From Halichoerus grypus (lineage: Eukaryota; Chordata; Mammalia; Carnivora; Phocidae), in assembly GCF_964656455.1 (NCBI RefSeq), contig NC_135714.1, forward strand, positions 128,520,131 through 128,584,130: a stretch of 64,000 nt of DNA, written 5' to 3'. The position numbers were made by a program, and so were the translations under genes. This document shows positions 38,643-51,620 of this stretch, one piece after another (position 1 is the stretch's first letter; every line of letters begins with the position of its first letter). The notes beneath the pieces were generated by a model. It was given only the letters and a program-made list of their open reading frames with translations. It had not been told where the DNA came from and did not search any database.

Positions 38643-39405
38643 GAGCATTTAGTCAGAGCCACAGAGATGAGAAATCCTAAAATGTTCTTAGCAGATAAAG
38701 AATGGTAAATGGAAATGAACAGAATCAATCATAATTAAAGAAGTATGAAATGGTTATATTTTCTTAACAAACTTCAACAATATATTTTATAAATAAAATA
38801 ATAAAAAGGCTTTCATAGGTTCACCCCGATCTCAGTTGCTCTATAACCTTAGTTTTCCCATTATATCTTAAATTCTTCAAAAAAAAATTTCTTCCAAGAT
38901 GGTTTTACAATTATGTAACCCTCTGTATAAGGTATTATCAAACTTTCTTAATAATGCTCCTGCCAACTTAAAAACTTAATCCATGAGGACAACAAGCAAA
39001 ATGAGCTTTCTTTACATTACAGTGTTTAAGGAAAATATTTACACATTCAATCATTCATTCAAGAATTTTTTTTGAATGCCATTATGTGCGAGATACTGTT
39101 CTAGAGTCTGAAGATATAGACATCAAAAACAAAAAAGTGGGGGGTTGGGTGGAGAAACATTTTACAAAGGATTAGAGAAAAATCACTCTAAATATCCTGC
39201 TTAAACCTATGCTTTGAGCAGTAAATGTTAATTATAGAAAACAAGGTCCAAACAACCTTAAAATGTCTGAGGTTACTGTTTAAGCAGGGGGGAAATATCT
39301 GAAAATCAGAGTGACTATCATTAAATCCAACACCGCCTCCTTCTACCAACTCCAAGTTTTGTGGTAAAATTTTCAGTTGTTTTATCACAGAAGGAAATAC
39401 TATAG

Positions 39406-39439
39406 AACACACACACACACACACACACACATACACACA
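39406..39439 (+). repeat. (AC)n microsatellite
   Basis: About 12 uninterrupted AC units, then ATACACACA. Confidence 0.95.
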
Positions 39440-39686
39440 AAGAATGCTACCACATACCCCCAAATTGTAGATGCTGTTATTTACTTAAAACACGTGAGAC
39501 CTTAAGACAAATATTCTGGTAAACCCGTAACATTCTAATGTATACTCAGGTTTTAGTAGATAACACACTTTTAGCTCATCTTTATTCATGAACTAAACTA
39601 ACACCTAACTAGCTCATCAAATATAGACAACTGTAAACAATTTTATCTTCATATACAAATGGGATCTAAAAATATTCTAGTGAATA

Positions 39687-39885
39687 GGGAGCCTGGGTGG
39701 CTCAGTTGGTTAAGCGACTGCCTTCGGCTCAGGTCATGATCCTGGAGTCCTGGGATCGAGTCCCGCATCAGGCTCCCTACTCAGCAGGGAGTCTGCTTCT
39801 CCCTCTCCCGCTACCCCCTCTCGTGCTCACTCTCTCTCTCAAATAAATAAATAAAATCTTTAAAAAAATAAAAAATAAATAAAAA
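39687..39885 (+). mobile_element. Can-SINE with 20-base target duplication
   Basis: Well-preserved copy. A 20-base exact duplication (TAAAAATATTCTAGTGAATA) at 39667-39686 and 39886-39905, together with the intact body, suggests a fairly recent insertion. Confidence 0.96.
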
Positions 39886-39905
39886 TAAAAATATTCTAGT
39901 GAATA

Positions 39906-40879
39906 AAATAAAAAGTAAAATTTTTACAGGACCTCAAAAATAAATACGCACTCTTACATGTTCAATACAGTTAATAGAGTTATTACAAGTTTGTCCCAAA
40001 TATCCACTAACCTTAATCAAAAAGTCGTTATCTCTGAATTATGATAATCAAAAAATACTTTCATTTGAAAATGAGTCATAAGATAATTTAAATGGCTACT
40101 ATGTTTGATGCTTAAATGTATTCAAAAATTTTATTATATGATTAATGTGTAAAGCTTCATGAGGAACCAAATCATGTCCATTTTTACCTACCATTGTAGT
40201 CTCAGCAATCAACACAGCTGGCACAATAGTAAATATTCAAAAATTTTTGTGGAATGGATGACTATGTATATATACTTATAAAAGATTTTAATAGTTTTTT
40301 AACCTCTATATTTACTTAAAAGTTCACTGCTGACTTCTGTATTATATTTGAAACTGCTAACACAATTTTGCCTATAAAATAAATTTTGCATTATTTATAA
40401 ATTATATAAACACTGTGATACACACATTATGCAGTTTGGACATTTTAAAAGTTATCTTTGTCACCATACAGATGCAAGTTGTTATAAAATTTACAAATGT
40501 TGTGGTGTATAAATTGGATACTACTGCCAAAGTGGTCTTGCAATGTTTTACCAACATCTTATCAACATGGAATCAAAATCCACAAACAAAATGCGATCTA
40601 AAAGTAATATGCAACGTTTTTTTTAAATATGAAGCTGAGTAAAAAGATGTTACAAAAATAGGGATCCCACTATTATCAAAGCAACACAAAAGAACACGTG
40701 TCTCATCCTACGTATGTTTCACTCAGTACCCTTATCTTGGGTTTCTAATACTAACCCTCACTGAAATGAATCAAGGCTCTTTGGAGTAATAGCTGATTTC
40801 AGAGCTGCAGGAAGGAAAGTACAAGATGAACCTAGAATCTCTTGCTATCCCATAAAATCAGAAAACGCTCAGGAAAATG
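39906..40879. other. AT-rich noncoding DNA
   Basis: A weak L2-like 3' end may lie at 40180-40255 (GCTGGCACAATAGTAAATAT). The rest is unique. Confidence 0.45.
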
Positions 40880-40893
40880 AAAGAATGTGTCAA

Positions 40894-42479
40894 CATAGAT
40901 CAATGGAACAGAATAGAGAGCCCAAAAATGGACCCTCAACTCTATGGTCAACTAATCTTTGACAAAGCAGGAAAGAATGTCCAATGGAAAAAAGATAGTC
41001 TCTTCAACAAATGCTGTTGGGAAAATTGGACAGCCACATGCAGAAGAATGAAACTGGACCATTTCCTTACACCACACACAAAAATAGACTCAAAATGGTT
41101 GAAAGACCTAAATGTGAGACAGGAGTCCATCAAAATCCTAGAGGAGAACACAAGCAGCAACCTCTTCGACCTCAACCGCAGCAACTTCTTCCTAGAAACA
41201 TCACCAAAGGCAAGGGAAGCAAGGGCAAAAATGAACTATTGGGACTGCATCAAGATAAAAAGCTTTTGCACAGCAAAGGAAACAGTCAACAAAACCAAAA
41301 GACAACCAACAGAATGGGAGAAGATATTTCTAAATGACATATCAGATAAAGGGCTAGTATCCAAAATCTATAAAGAACTTATCAAACTCAACACCCAAAG
41401 AACAAATGATCCAATCAAGAAATGGGCAGAAGATATGAACAGACATTTTTCCAAAGAAGACATCCAAAGGGCAAACAGACACATGAAAAAGTGCTCAACA
41501 TAGCTCGGCATCAGGGAAATCCAAATCAAAACCTCAATGAGATACCACCTCACACCAATCAGAATGGCTAAAATTAACAAGTCAGGAAACGACAGATGTT
41601 GGCGGGAATGCGGAGAAAGGGGAACCCTCCTACACTGTTGGTGGGAATGCAAGCTGGTGCAGTCACTCTGGAAAACAGTATGGAGGTTCCTCCGAAAGTT
41701 GAAAATAGAGCTACCATACGATCCAGCAATTGCACTACTGGGTATTTACTCCAAAGATACAAATGTAGTGATCCGAAGGGGTACGTGCACCCCGATGTTT
41801 ATAGCAGCAATGTCCACAACAGCCAAACTATGGAAAGAGCCATCGACAGAAGAATGGATAAAGAAGATGTGGTATATATATACAATGGAATATTATGCAG
41901 CCATCCAAAGGAATGAAATCTTGCCATTTGCAACGACGTGGATGGAACTGGAGGGTATTATGCTGAGTGAAATAGGTCAATCACAGAAAGACATGTATCA
42001 TATGATCTCACTGATATGAGGAATTCTTAATCTCAGGAAACAAACTGAGGGTTGCTGGAGTGGTGGGGGGTAGGAGGGATGGGGTGGCTGGGTGATAGAC
42101 ATTGGGGAGGGTATGTGCTATGGTGAGTGCTGTGAATTGCTGAATCACAGACCTGTACCTCTGAAACAAATAATACATTATATGTTAAAAAAAAAAAAAA
42201 AAAAAAGAAGAAGATAGTAGGAAGGGAAAAGTGAAGGGGAGGAAATTGGAGGGGGAGATGAACCATGAGAGACTATGGACTCTGAGAAACTGAGGGTTCC
42301 GGGAGGGGGGTGGGAGGATGGGTTAGCCTGGTGATGGGTATTAAAGAGGGCATGTACTGAATGGAGCACTGGGTGTTATACGCAAACAATGAATCATGGA
42401 ACACTACATCAAAAACTAATGATGTAATGTATGGTAATTACCATAACATAATAAAATTTTTTTAAAAGTTATTAAAAAA
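40894..42479 (+). mobile_element. Youngest L1 in the window: ORF2 C-terminus and complete 3' UTR
   Basis: 5'-truncated L1 with an exact 14-base target duplication (AAAGAATGTGTCAA) at 40880-40893 and 42480-42493. The ORF2 frame runs from the insertion point to a stop at 42017-42019, broken only by a TAG at 41501-41503, so the two halves (208 and 160 codons, first entering from flanking DNA) are one reading frame. The 3' UTR has an internal A run at 42186 followed by the GA-rich and GTTAGCCTGGTGATGGGTAT segments of carnivore L1s, ending ATAATAAAATTTTTTTAAAA. It lacks the catalytic reverse-transcriptase and endonuclease parts and cannot be autonomous. Confidence 0.95.
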
Positions 42480-43028
42480 AAAGAATGTGTCAAAAGGACA
42501 TAAAAACCTGCTTGAAGACTACTGGCCAAATCTGAAATAATTTGAGCACTAAAGTGATTATGAACATTGATGAATTCTTACCTACTGAAAACAGAAATTC
42601 ATGAGACCACACCAGTAATAAATAGATAAATAAATTGGATGAGACAAAAAGGTAACATGTTAAATTATAATGCTAAACGATCAATGTGGAAGAAGAGCTG
42701 ATGTTGAATATGATCATTTTGTAACCATCCTTCTAAAGACGGATATAGGCAAGAATTGTTAAGTGGACTCCACAGTTCATTCAGATTTCATTAGCTTTCA
42801 TTAGAATTTTTATAAGAAGTAAAGTATTTTCATAATCTCACTACAGATGGCTTATTAATTGCAAAGGATAAAATAATAAATATACTAAGGATATTGGACA
42901 ACACCCTGGCTGATCAAAATTAGTATCAGCTTTGAAGAGCAGATGGGCATCGTGCCTACATATAAAACTATAAGAATTAAGACACATCACTTATTCCAAG
43001 TAGATGCATAACCTGAATCTGATCATAA

Positions 43029-43081
43029 GGAAACAGTAGATAAATTCAAATGAAGGGAACAGTAGATAAATTCAAATGAGG
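43029..43081 (+). repeat. Tandem duplication of about 27 bases
   Basis: AACAGTAGATAAATTCAAAT occurs twice in tandem (starting near 43032 and 43059) with near-identical flanks. Confidence 0.9.
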
Positions 43082-43109
43082 ATTATTTTATTTAAAAGGG
43101 AAGGAGAAA

Positions 43110-43460
43110 AGGAGAGAAATGTATTCTTCAAAACTGTCAATGTCAAAAAAGACAAAGGAAGGCTGAGGAAATGTTTCAGATTAATAGCGACTAAGGAAAT
43201 GAAATGTAATGCCTAATCCTAGACTAGATCCTGTATTAGAGGGAAAGAAATGCTATAAAAGACATTACTTGGTCAATCAATGAAAGTGAAATATGGATGA
43301 TAGGTTAAGTATTAGACCAATTCTAAGTTTCATACATTTGATAACTACTGTGGTTATATAAATAAGAAAATGTTCCTATTCTTAGGAAATACACACTGAA
43401 GTATTTAGGGATGAAGGATCATGATGTATACAAATCATTCAGGAAAAAAAGTGTGTATTT
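43110..43460 (+). mobile_element. Old L1M 3' UTR remnant
   Basis: CTAATCCTAGACTAGATCCT, GATAGGTTAAGTATTAGACC and GAAGTATTTAGGGATGAAGG align in order with the fragment at 28225. Confidence 0.6.
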
Positions 43461-43845
43461 AAGTGTACACATTTTATGTATATATGTTTTATATATTATA
43501 TATATAAAGAGTTGAGCAAATGATAAAACAAATGCGGCAAATGTTAATGATAGATATATTCAAATAAGTTTTTTAAAAGAACATGTTCTTCATTTCATAT
43601 ATGACATATATGTGATAAGCTTGAGCCAACATCAGTGAAGCTTGGGCTTTGAAATGTTTTGCAAAAATAGTAACTCTCTCCTGTGATGTCCTCTGTGACC
43701 ACGAACTCATTGAAGGCTATTTTCGGAAAAGGGTAAAGCTAACTGTTCAAATATGAAAACTGATTTCTAATTATGATTTCACTAGTACCACTTGCTGGTA
43801 TTAATAAAATTACTAACTTATAGAGTACACAAAACATATATTTGG

Positions 43846-44058
43846 GGGCACCTGGGTGGCTCAGTTGGTTAAGCTGCTGCCTTTGGCTCCGGTCGTGATC
43901 TCAGAGTCCTGGGATCGAGCCCCACATGTGGCTCCCTGCTCGGTGGGAAGCCTGCTTCTCCCTTTCCCACTCCCTCTGCTTGTGTTCCCTCTCTCGCTGT
44001 CTCTCTCTGTGTCAAATAAATAAACAGTATCTTTAAAATAAATAAATAAATAATTAAA
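43846..44058 (+). mobile_element. Can-SINE
   Basis: Complete copy with head GGGCACCTGGGTGGCTCAG and A/T-rich tail. Near-identical duplications AAAACATATATTTGG (43831) and AAAACACATATTTGG (44059) flank it. Confidence 0.94.
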
Positions 44059-44219
44059 AAAACACATATTTGGCCTCCTCTTTAAGAGGTTTCCCTAGTT
44101 CAAATATTAAGAGCTCCAAATTGATACTTAGTATGTAAATAATTCAAATCATTGGCAATGAAAAGAGTTACCATTAGTAAGTGCTATCTGAAACTACAAC
44201 AAATTATAAAAAGTGATCC

Positions 44220-44337
44220 CCAGGGCACCTGGGTGGCTCAGTCAGTTGAGCATCCAACTCTTGCTTTCAGCTCAGGTCTTGATCTCAAGGTTGTGAGTTC
44301 AAGCCCCACTTCCGTTTTTTTTTTTTTTTTTCTTTTT
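44220..44337 (+). mobile_element. tRNA-only Can-SINE ending in a T run
   Basis: The tRNA-related region is present through GAGTTCAAGCCCCACTTCCG and is followed directly by 17 T residues, a C and five more T residues. The CT-rich region and A tail found in other copies are missing. A 9-base target duplication (AAGTGATCC) at 44211 and 44338 shows that it moved as this short unit. Confidence 0.9.
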
Positions 44338-44532
44338 AAGTGATCCTCTACTTCAAGTTACAATAAAATTCTTCCTGAAAACTGTCACAAGTTTTATGTT
44401 TTAATCTACTCTTAATGTGATAAAACTATGTTATTCTGTAATCAGGGAGGAAGAGCTATTCCTAATGAGAATTTTTTCTAAATAATGCAAGGTCTATAAT
44501 CCCATATTCCTTTAGGTGAAAATATCTCTAAG

Positions 44533-45025
44533 CCATGATGGTATTGTGTGGTAACTAGAAGAATACTCCCTCCCAATGATGTCACATCCTAATCCTCAGA
44601 ACCCATGAATATGTTACCTTAAATGGCAAAGAGGAATTAAGGCTGCAGATGGAATTAAGGTTGCTAATCAGCTAACCTTAAAATAAGATTAACCTGGATT
44701 ATCCACTGCACCCATGTAATTACAAGGGTCCTTCAAAGTGTAACAAGGTGGCAGAAGAACAAGTCAGAGTAATGCGCGATGTAAGGAGCCCCCAGCCTGT
44801 GGTTGCTGGCTTTGAAGATAGAGGAAGGGGGCCACCAGCCAAGGAATACGGGAGGCCTTTAGAAGCTGGAAAAGGCAAGGAAATGAATTGTCCCTTAGAG
44901 TCTTTCCTCCAGAAAGGAATGCACCCTGTCAACATCTTTACTTTACCCAGTGAGACCCATATTGTTCAAGTCACTAAGTTTGCGGTAATTTATTAGAGTA
45001 GCAGTACAAAATTAATATGTATGCT
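44533..45025 (+). mobile_element. MLT1-type solo LTR
   Basis: Forward MaLR LTR: CAGAACCCATGAATATGTTA, AACCTGGATTATCCACTGCA, AGAAGCTGGAAAAGGCAAGG, CCAGTGAGACCCATATTGTT, AAGTCACTAAGTTTGCGGTA, ending near TACAAAATTAATATG. It belongs to the same family as the element at 11947 and has no internal region. Overlapping frames at 44720-44996 are shadows. Confidence 0.85.
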
Positions 45026-47834
45026 ATTTTCTTTTCTCTTATAGAAAGTGCAATAAATGTAATTTAATCTTTAAAACTGAGAAGAATCAAAATGGGAGTC
45101 AATTACTGTTTAAAGCAACAACCTATCTACTCCAACCTCCAAGCCTACACAAAGAAGATTCCCATATTCACCATTAGAATATAATACAGATTCCAAGTGA
45201 TATTTTCACAACAGAGGTGTACTACTACCTATTACTCCACTTCATCTACTGTGAATGGCTCTGCTCTCATTATTCTCCACATTACTGACTATCCCTCAAT
45301 CTTTACTACTCTTTCCCTCTTAGTTCCCCCTTTAATTCTTTCCTGTTATTTTTGCTCACACTATCTCCTGAGCTTCTTGACTCAGTCATAAAGATTGGCT
45401 TTAAATGCACAAGGCTAGTCAATGCCTTTTTTCCTTGTCTGCAAATCTACCAATCAGCATATAATATTCTGCTCACCTCAGCTCTTTTCATTGTTGCTGA
45501 GTATTCAGTGGTTGTTTTCTAAGGACATTCTCCCCCTATTTGCAATCTGAACCTTAAATTTTCCTGTAGAAGGTTATGTATATTTACTCCATCTGCAACC
45601 CTGAATGGGAAGCAGCAGAGACAATGATAGCATAGTCATACACATACCCTCACTGTTATAGGCAGCTGTGATAAATGGCAATGTTAAGTGCAAATTCATT
45701 TTTTCCACACATAGGCAACCTCCCCCACCCCTGCTCTGTGCATTCTCAGTAAACATTCAAAGGACAGGGGAGAAAATAAGCTCTTAACTTCCTAGTGTGA
45801 AAGTTATAGGAAGAAGACAGAACTAAGCAAACAAAGTCAAGTTATATGTAGTATTAGAACAGATTAGAATACATATTTAATCTACAAGTCACTTTCTTAA
45901 ACCTTATCCACCTTCATCAAAGGCTTTCAAATATTTAAACAGTACAAATATTATTAAACTGAGAGCTAGAAGATGTCCAAAATTATGTCTTATTCATGCT
46001 TGCTTCCCTGCTGCCCGGAATTAAGTTTGTTTTCAAGTAATCTTTTTTTAACCTTATGACAAATTTGTACATAAGCTTAGATACACAGGCCTTGACAATC
46101 TAAAACAAGACTTAACCAATATCAGCAACACATAATCACAAAACTGAAATATTACAGTGTAATATTGTCTTTAAAATCTATGCTTTATGTTGATTACATA
46201 AAACACTGTAGAGTTGTAGTATATGTACTATGGTTTTATATATACTTTTTATCCAACAATTCTCCTGGTATTTCTAGCTGACAATTTCCATGGCAAAGTA
46301 TAAGCTGCACATAATGGAATCCTGGCTTATTTCCTTAATATATAAAAGATAATAAAATATGGTAAAGCCATATAACCTAAGAGTTATGTAAAAATATATT
46401 ATACTTTGGAATATATTTATTTATATGTACATATATAAATTTACTGAATAAATATTAAGATAACAATGAAGGAAATTAAACTCTTCCTATACTTTAACTG
46501 TTCACTTTCTGTTCATTCTCTTCAAGTCTTTCTTCATAAATATAACTTTAACATACATAAAATCATAGCACAGGGATAATTTGGTGTTCTTTTTTCTTTT
46601 AAAATTTTATCTTTTGAAGTCCTTTAGATATAACTAAGGTTCTAATTATATAAATCTACCATTTCAATTCCCTTCTAAGAAATTTGTAAGGAAAGAATCA
46701 TTTTAGGCATTCTAATATTAATTTATAATACCTGAATTACATCTGAAGGGGTCAAAGATATAAAATAACTCATGAAAAAATAAAATATGACTTTAAAAAG
46801 CCTAATATGAAACAGAGACTCATCTCAAAATAACAAGTTACCATTTTTGGAGCTTATTATATTTTTTCTAATTAAAGATTTCTAATTAAACTATTTAGGA
46901 AAAGCTTTAAAGTAATTTTAATCTTAAAAGAAGATCAATAATTGATACTGACTTCAGACTAAAATGTTTTCAATAATTCAAATAGTATCTACCAAGACAA
47001 AATTGTTAACTACATGTAAATTACCCTTTATTGAGTGAATAAGAACTTGAATAACTAAACTTCTGCAATCAAAATATAGATATGTTTTTAAAAATACATA
47101 GAGTATTACACTCATGAAATAAATTGCATCAGTTTCCACATAAAGGCTGAACTCCACACAGAAATTAAAATTGATGCCAGTTTACTTCTGAGAGCTTACT
47201 ATATTTGGTAAACTGCTTCCTTTTTGATAACACAGTGGTTTCAGTTTTATATAAAGACTCATTATAAGCCACAATGTTTCCTAAGAATAAAATATGCAAC
47301 ATTTTATTAACTCCATTTTCATCTTCTATAAACAGCCATGGATATAACTACCAGTCACTTTAAAACCAGATTTAAATTTCAAGTATTTTTCCTATGATTT
47401 ACTACATATTCCTTTAGGAGTTTCCTAACCGGACTACCTGACATAGTTTACAATGCCATGATTGCTTAAAACTTGCATAAAATGATGGTAACAATTGTTA
47501 TTTGGTCCTCCACGAATTTAGAAAAACAAAAACAAAACAAAATATGAGACAAAAATTGCTTTCTTTCTGCATTATCTGATCATGTCCCAACATTTCAGAG
47601 TGGGGTACCAAGGTTTTATCCTCCTCTTCTGAAAATTAAGGGGGAAAAATGCAGCTTTGGCGTATCTTGAGAAGACAAGAATTAGTAGGTGTGCAATAGA
47701 TATCCTTCTAGTTGTAGGAAAGCAGAACTTAAGGAACTATCATAGACAACTGCAGAGAGGGCATTAAAAAACAAAAGAGCATGGCATTGACAGGATACCA
47801 ATAAAAATCTGATGGCTTTAAAACTGTCACCATC
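45026..47834. other. AT-rich unique noncoding DNA
   Basis: No recognisable mobile element or gene in 2.8 kb. Confidence 0.5.
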
Positions 47835-48015
47835 TTTGTAAGTCGTGCTTTGCCACTTCTTAGTTTTAGAATGAACTAAGCTTATATACTCTATCTGTGC
47901 CTTGGTTTCTATATAGATAGGAACAGTAACAGAATATAACTCATTACAGATTTACTGAGAGGATTAAAACAAAGTGCTTGGCATACTGCCCTAACACAGA
48001 ATAAGAAGCTCAATA
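47835..48015 (+). mobile_element. MIR
   Basis: TTTGCCACTTCTTAGTTTTA, TCTGTGCCTTGGTTTCTATA and GAGAGGATTAAAACAAAGTG, then GCTTGGCATACTGCC, are MIR landmarks in order. Confidence 0.75.
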
Positions 48016-49011
48016 TTATTCTTGTACAAATCTCATTTCAATTGAGTTTTAAAAGACTTTCACAACACTACCCCTAGATATCTCACACTGAAAATTTGAC
48101 CTTGGTGATCTGAAGAAATCTGTTTGAAAGAGGAGGGCCCAAAATTATTAATCAACCAACCAGTATTTATGGAGTATGTATTATGTATCTAGATCAAATA
48201 AGATGATGGCAGCCTTTCAATAACTTTTCACATTAATAAGTTAATAAAGGGAGATAAATTCATGGATAATGACATAGGGGAGACAAGAGAAATGAAAACA
48301 TATATTAAACTGTTTGAGATTGCTGGTAACTGGACTATCAGTTCAAAGAGAGCTCTCTCTGTGGGGCATTTCATGATAAATGTAAGGAAGCTAACCTGGA
48401 AAGACAAAGACTTCAGATTGGGGGTTAGTGGGAAACAAAGTTGATTAGGTAGGGTTTTAAGGATTTTAAATAATAATAATAATGACAGCCAGTTTTATTC
48501 TATTACTCCAAGTAAAAACCTGTCAAGGGAGCTAGAATAAAAGCATGTGTTTGATGTAATCCTTGAACTACTGAATCATTGAGAAGTTCCCCTTCCTTTC
48601 TTTGTTCTCTTCTTCTTTCCACAGATATTTATTATATACCTACTATCTAACAGGAAGTGTGTAAGGTGCTGGGAATAACAAATCATTAAGACGAGGACTA
48701 CACCTGGTTTGATGAGAAAAACTCCAGTATAGATACTCTCAGAAGAAAACTAACCAAGCTTATTTTACCAGTACTACTTTTTCTTTTAAGTGAGGAGAGT
48801 GTTTTCTCATTACAACTTAAAAGATTTTACAGTTTCAAGAGTGTATCAAATGAACATATTTATAACATTTTAGATATATATTCATTCCAAAACCATGCAT
48901 TCTTAAAAACTCTAACCTGAAAGCTCCTGTCATTTAAAATATACCAAGTGAAGGAGTTCAGGAACCTGAATATAGAGTTTAGGGACCTGAAAACCATTCT
49001 AGAACTGTACA
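48016..49011. other. Noncoding DNA with weak MIR/L2-like phrases
   Basis: CACAGATATTTATTATATAC and GGTGCTGGGAATAACAAATC (48620-48690) recall an L2/MIR end. A 60-codon frame at 48262-48444 has no known resemblance. Confidence 0.45.
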
Positions 49012-49027
49012 CGAGCTCTCAGTTTTA

Positions 49028-49211
49028 TTTTTTTTAAAGATTTTATTTATTTATTTGACAGAGAGAGAGCACAAGCAGGGAGAGCGGCAGGCAGAAGGAG
49101 AGGGAGAAGCAGACTCCCTGCTGAGTAGAGAGCCTGATGCAGGGTTCCATCCCAGGACCCTGGGATCATGACCTGGCAGCCGCTTTAACTGACTGAGCCA
49201 CCCAGGTGCCC
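49028..49211 (-). mobile_element. Can-SINE, last one before MAB21L2
   Basis: Reverse-oriented copy with head GAGCCACCCAGGTGCCCC on the + strand. An exact 16-base target duplication (CGAGCTCTCAGTTTTA) at 49012-49027 and 49212-49227. No further young retrotransposon is recognisable between here and the window end. Confidence 0.95.
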
Positions 49212-49379
49212 CGAGCTCTCAGTTTTAAAATACCCTAGCAATTTTGCCAGATGCCAGAAAACAGTAACAACAAAAAATTAATCCCAGTTGGAAAAAAGGA
49301 AAGCAAGGATAATTCAGAAATAGATTTGGGCCAGAAGAATATAACTAATCTCTAAAAGATAATCCAAAATTTGTAAGAG

Positions 49380-49545
49380 CATGTAACCTTGGGCAAGTTA
49401 TTCAACCTTCCCACATCTCAGTTTCTTCATCTGTAAAATGGTGGTAATATATAGCACCTATCTCAAGGGGCTGTTATGAGGACTTATGAGTTAATATAGG
49501 TAAAGCACTTAGAACAGTGCAGGCCCACAGTAAATGCTTCATACG
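49380..49545 (+). mobile_element. MIR, well preserved
   Basis: TAACCTTGGGCAAGTTATTC, TCAGTTTCTTCATCTGTAAA and TAAAGCACTTAGAACAGTGC match the MIR core and tail very closely. Confidence 0.92.
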
Positions 49546-51039
49546 TACTATATTATTATAAAAGCATCTCTCTAATATCTGGCTAATGAACAACATGTCC
49601 TGACAAAAGTAACAATAGCTCTAAAAAAGAGAAAATGTTCAAAGGCAGCACAACAGAAAGACAAGAAGAAAGTCACAGAATTGTGTTAGTGACATAAGTG
49701 TGCTTAAGAAAAAAGAGGTAAAACAAAGGTCACAAAAATATGTTTAGTTTTAAATATATGGAAAGAGAAAAAGATATTCTATATCTAGAAAAAGAATTAT
49801 ATTCTATATGTAACAAAATTTAGGTAACTTCCAATCACTTTACATTACCCTAACAAAAGTTATATTGATAATAAAGAGTATACTTCATGTGATATAGAAT
49901 TTGGAACCCCATCAATGATTTGTTCAGCTTGCATAAGTCACAACTGATTGGACACAGTCCCTGTGGGCATGCCATTTCATCCAGACTGGATGGTTCATTA
50001 GTCATAATTACTATAACTGTACAGCAGAGACTGCAGTTTTATCTCATCATACATCTTTGATCAAGCTGCTTCAATTTCTGCTTCATCAGCATATGAAGTT
50101 ACATTATTGGAGTTTTTTATTTTCAATCGGTGATTAACACAGATTATGCTTTTTATCAAAACATGTATTTGGTCTTCACATTTAATAGTGAGAGCTCAGA
50201 TCTGACCACCATTTGACCTCTGATATTTCAAAACCACCTAAACACCATGAATCATCAACTGAAACCCAGAATGTTACAGAGAAAATTAAACAAAGGGAAG
50301 AACTGACCTGTGTTAAAAGCATAAGATGATTGCACTTATCTAAATTGAGACTAACCATATTTGCAGCAGCTTCTCATTAAACATTAAATTGCACACCAGA
50401 ACACATCATACATATTTATTGTTTTGCACTGTCACTTTCAAAAGACTCATACCACAATTAGTGTTTCTCTCAAACTATAAGCTACATAAAGAAATTTCCC
50501 ATGAAGCTTGAAGACAAAGTAATGTAGAAGATTGTACAAGGTTAAAGAACAGATGGATAATAGATTTCACTGAACACTAAAGCATAACACACTTACTTCA
50601 GAAAGGAAAATGTTGCCAAAACATGGTTCAAATGCAAAATACTGAATGAAATTGATGTGTCAGGAATTTTTTTTCTTCTAAGTTCTATTGAAGAACAATA
50701 GGGGACTAAATGGCCTGTCTCACTATTTTTGTGCCTCGGTATTTTCATGTGCAAAGTGTCCCCACTGTAGGCTGCATGAACAATCATAATCGACAGTTAC
50801 ATGCAGGCATTGAGGCTGCAAAAATCCCAAAGTAATTAGTGTTGTCTGAATGCAATGACATCTGTGTTCTCATGGTTCTCAAGACATGTCAGGCCAATAA
50901 GATGTATATGAAAAAATATGACAAGCATTGCAAATGCCCTTCTGAAAGGTCTTACACTTTGGGGAAAAGCTGAAGAAATAACACATGTCATCTTTTTGTA
51001 AGCAATATATTTAATATTAAAAGACCTAAAAAGATCTTT

Positions 51040-51620
51040 TGAGTCGTTCATTTTCTTTTTGCAACTATAAAGTATTTATTCAGGATACTGCAATGCAGCA
51101 TGAAAAAAATACTGCAAGTCTGTCTCTTTAAAACTTTCTTAACACAAATGATTCTGTGCAGTGACAATGTACATGCCCATTCCTTAAGTAACAAAACAGA
51201 GAGCACATCTTATTAACACTGCTTGATTTCTTTACATTTTAATTTTAAAATGATATCTCTCGGTACTGGACATGAAATAGTTTAAAATGTGTTGTTAAAT
51301 GCTTTAGAATTATGTTTGCATTTTTCTAATAATAGAGACTGCCAAATTGATTGCATTAAAGCCTTTGTTTTAGAATACCTAATGCTTTTGCTGAGTGGTG
51401 TCTATTGCTGAGCCCTTTCTCTCTAGGCTGTAGCACTATGTTGGAGCATGCACTTGCTCCAAGAAAGACATTAGTCATCATTAACAGAAGCACTGACACC
51501 AAATCTAAGTGCCTCTCCACAATGACCAAGTGGCAATCATCTTTCTCTTAGACTGTCACTGCTGATTAGGATTTTCTTTCATGAAAATTTAATTTGACCC
51601 CCTTTCTTCAGCTTATTTTT
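51040..51620. promoter_or_regulatory. Candidate conserved noncoding element
   Basis: Repeat-free sequence with motifs such as AAATTGATTGCATTAAAG (51343-51360) and TTCAGGATACTGCAATGCAG (51080-51099). No frame of note occurs. The texture resembles long vertebrate noncoding elements of developmental loci, but conservation could not be tested. Confidence 0.25.
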
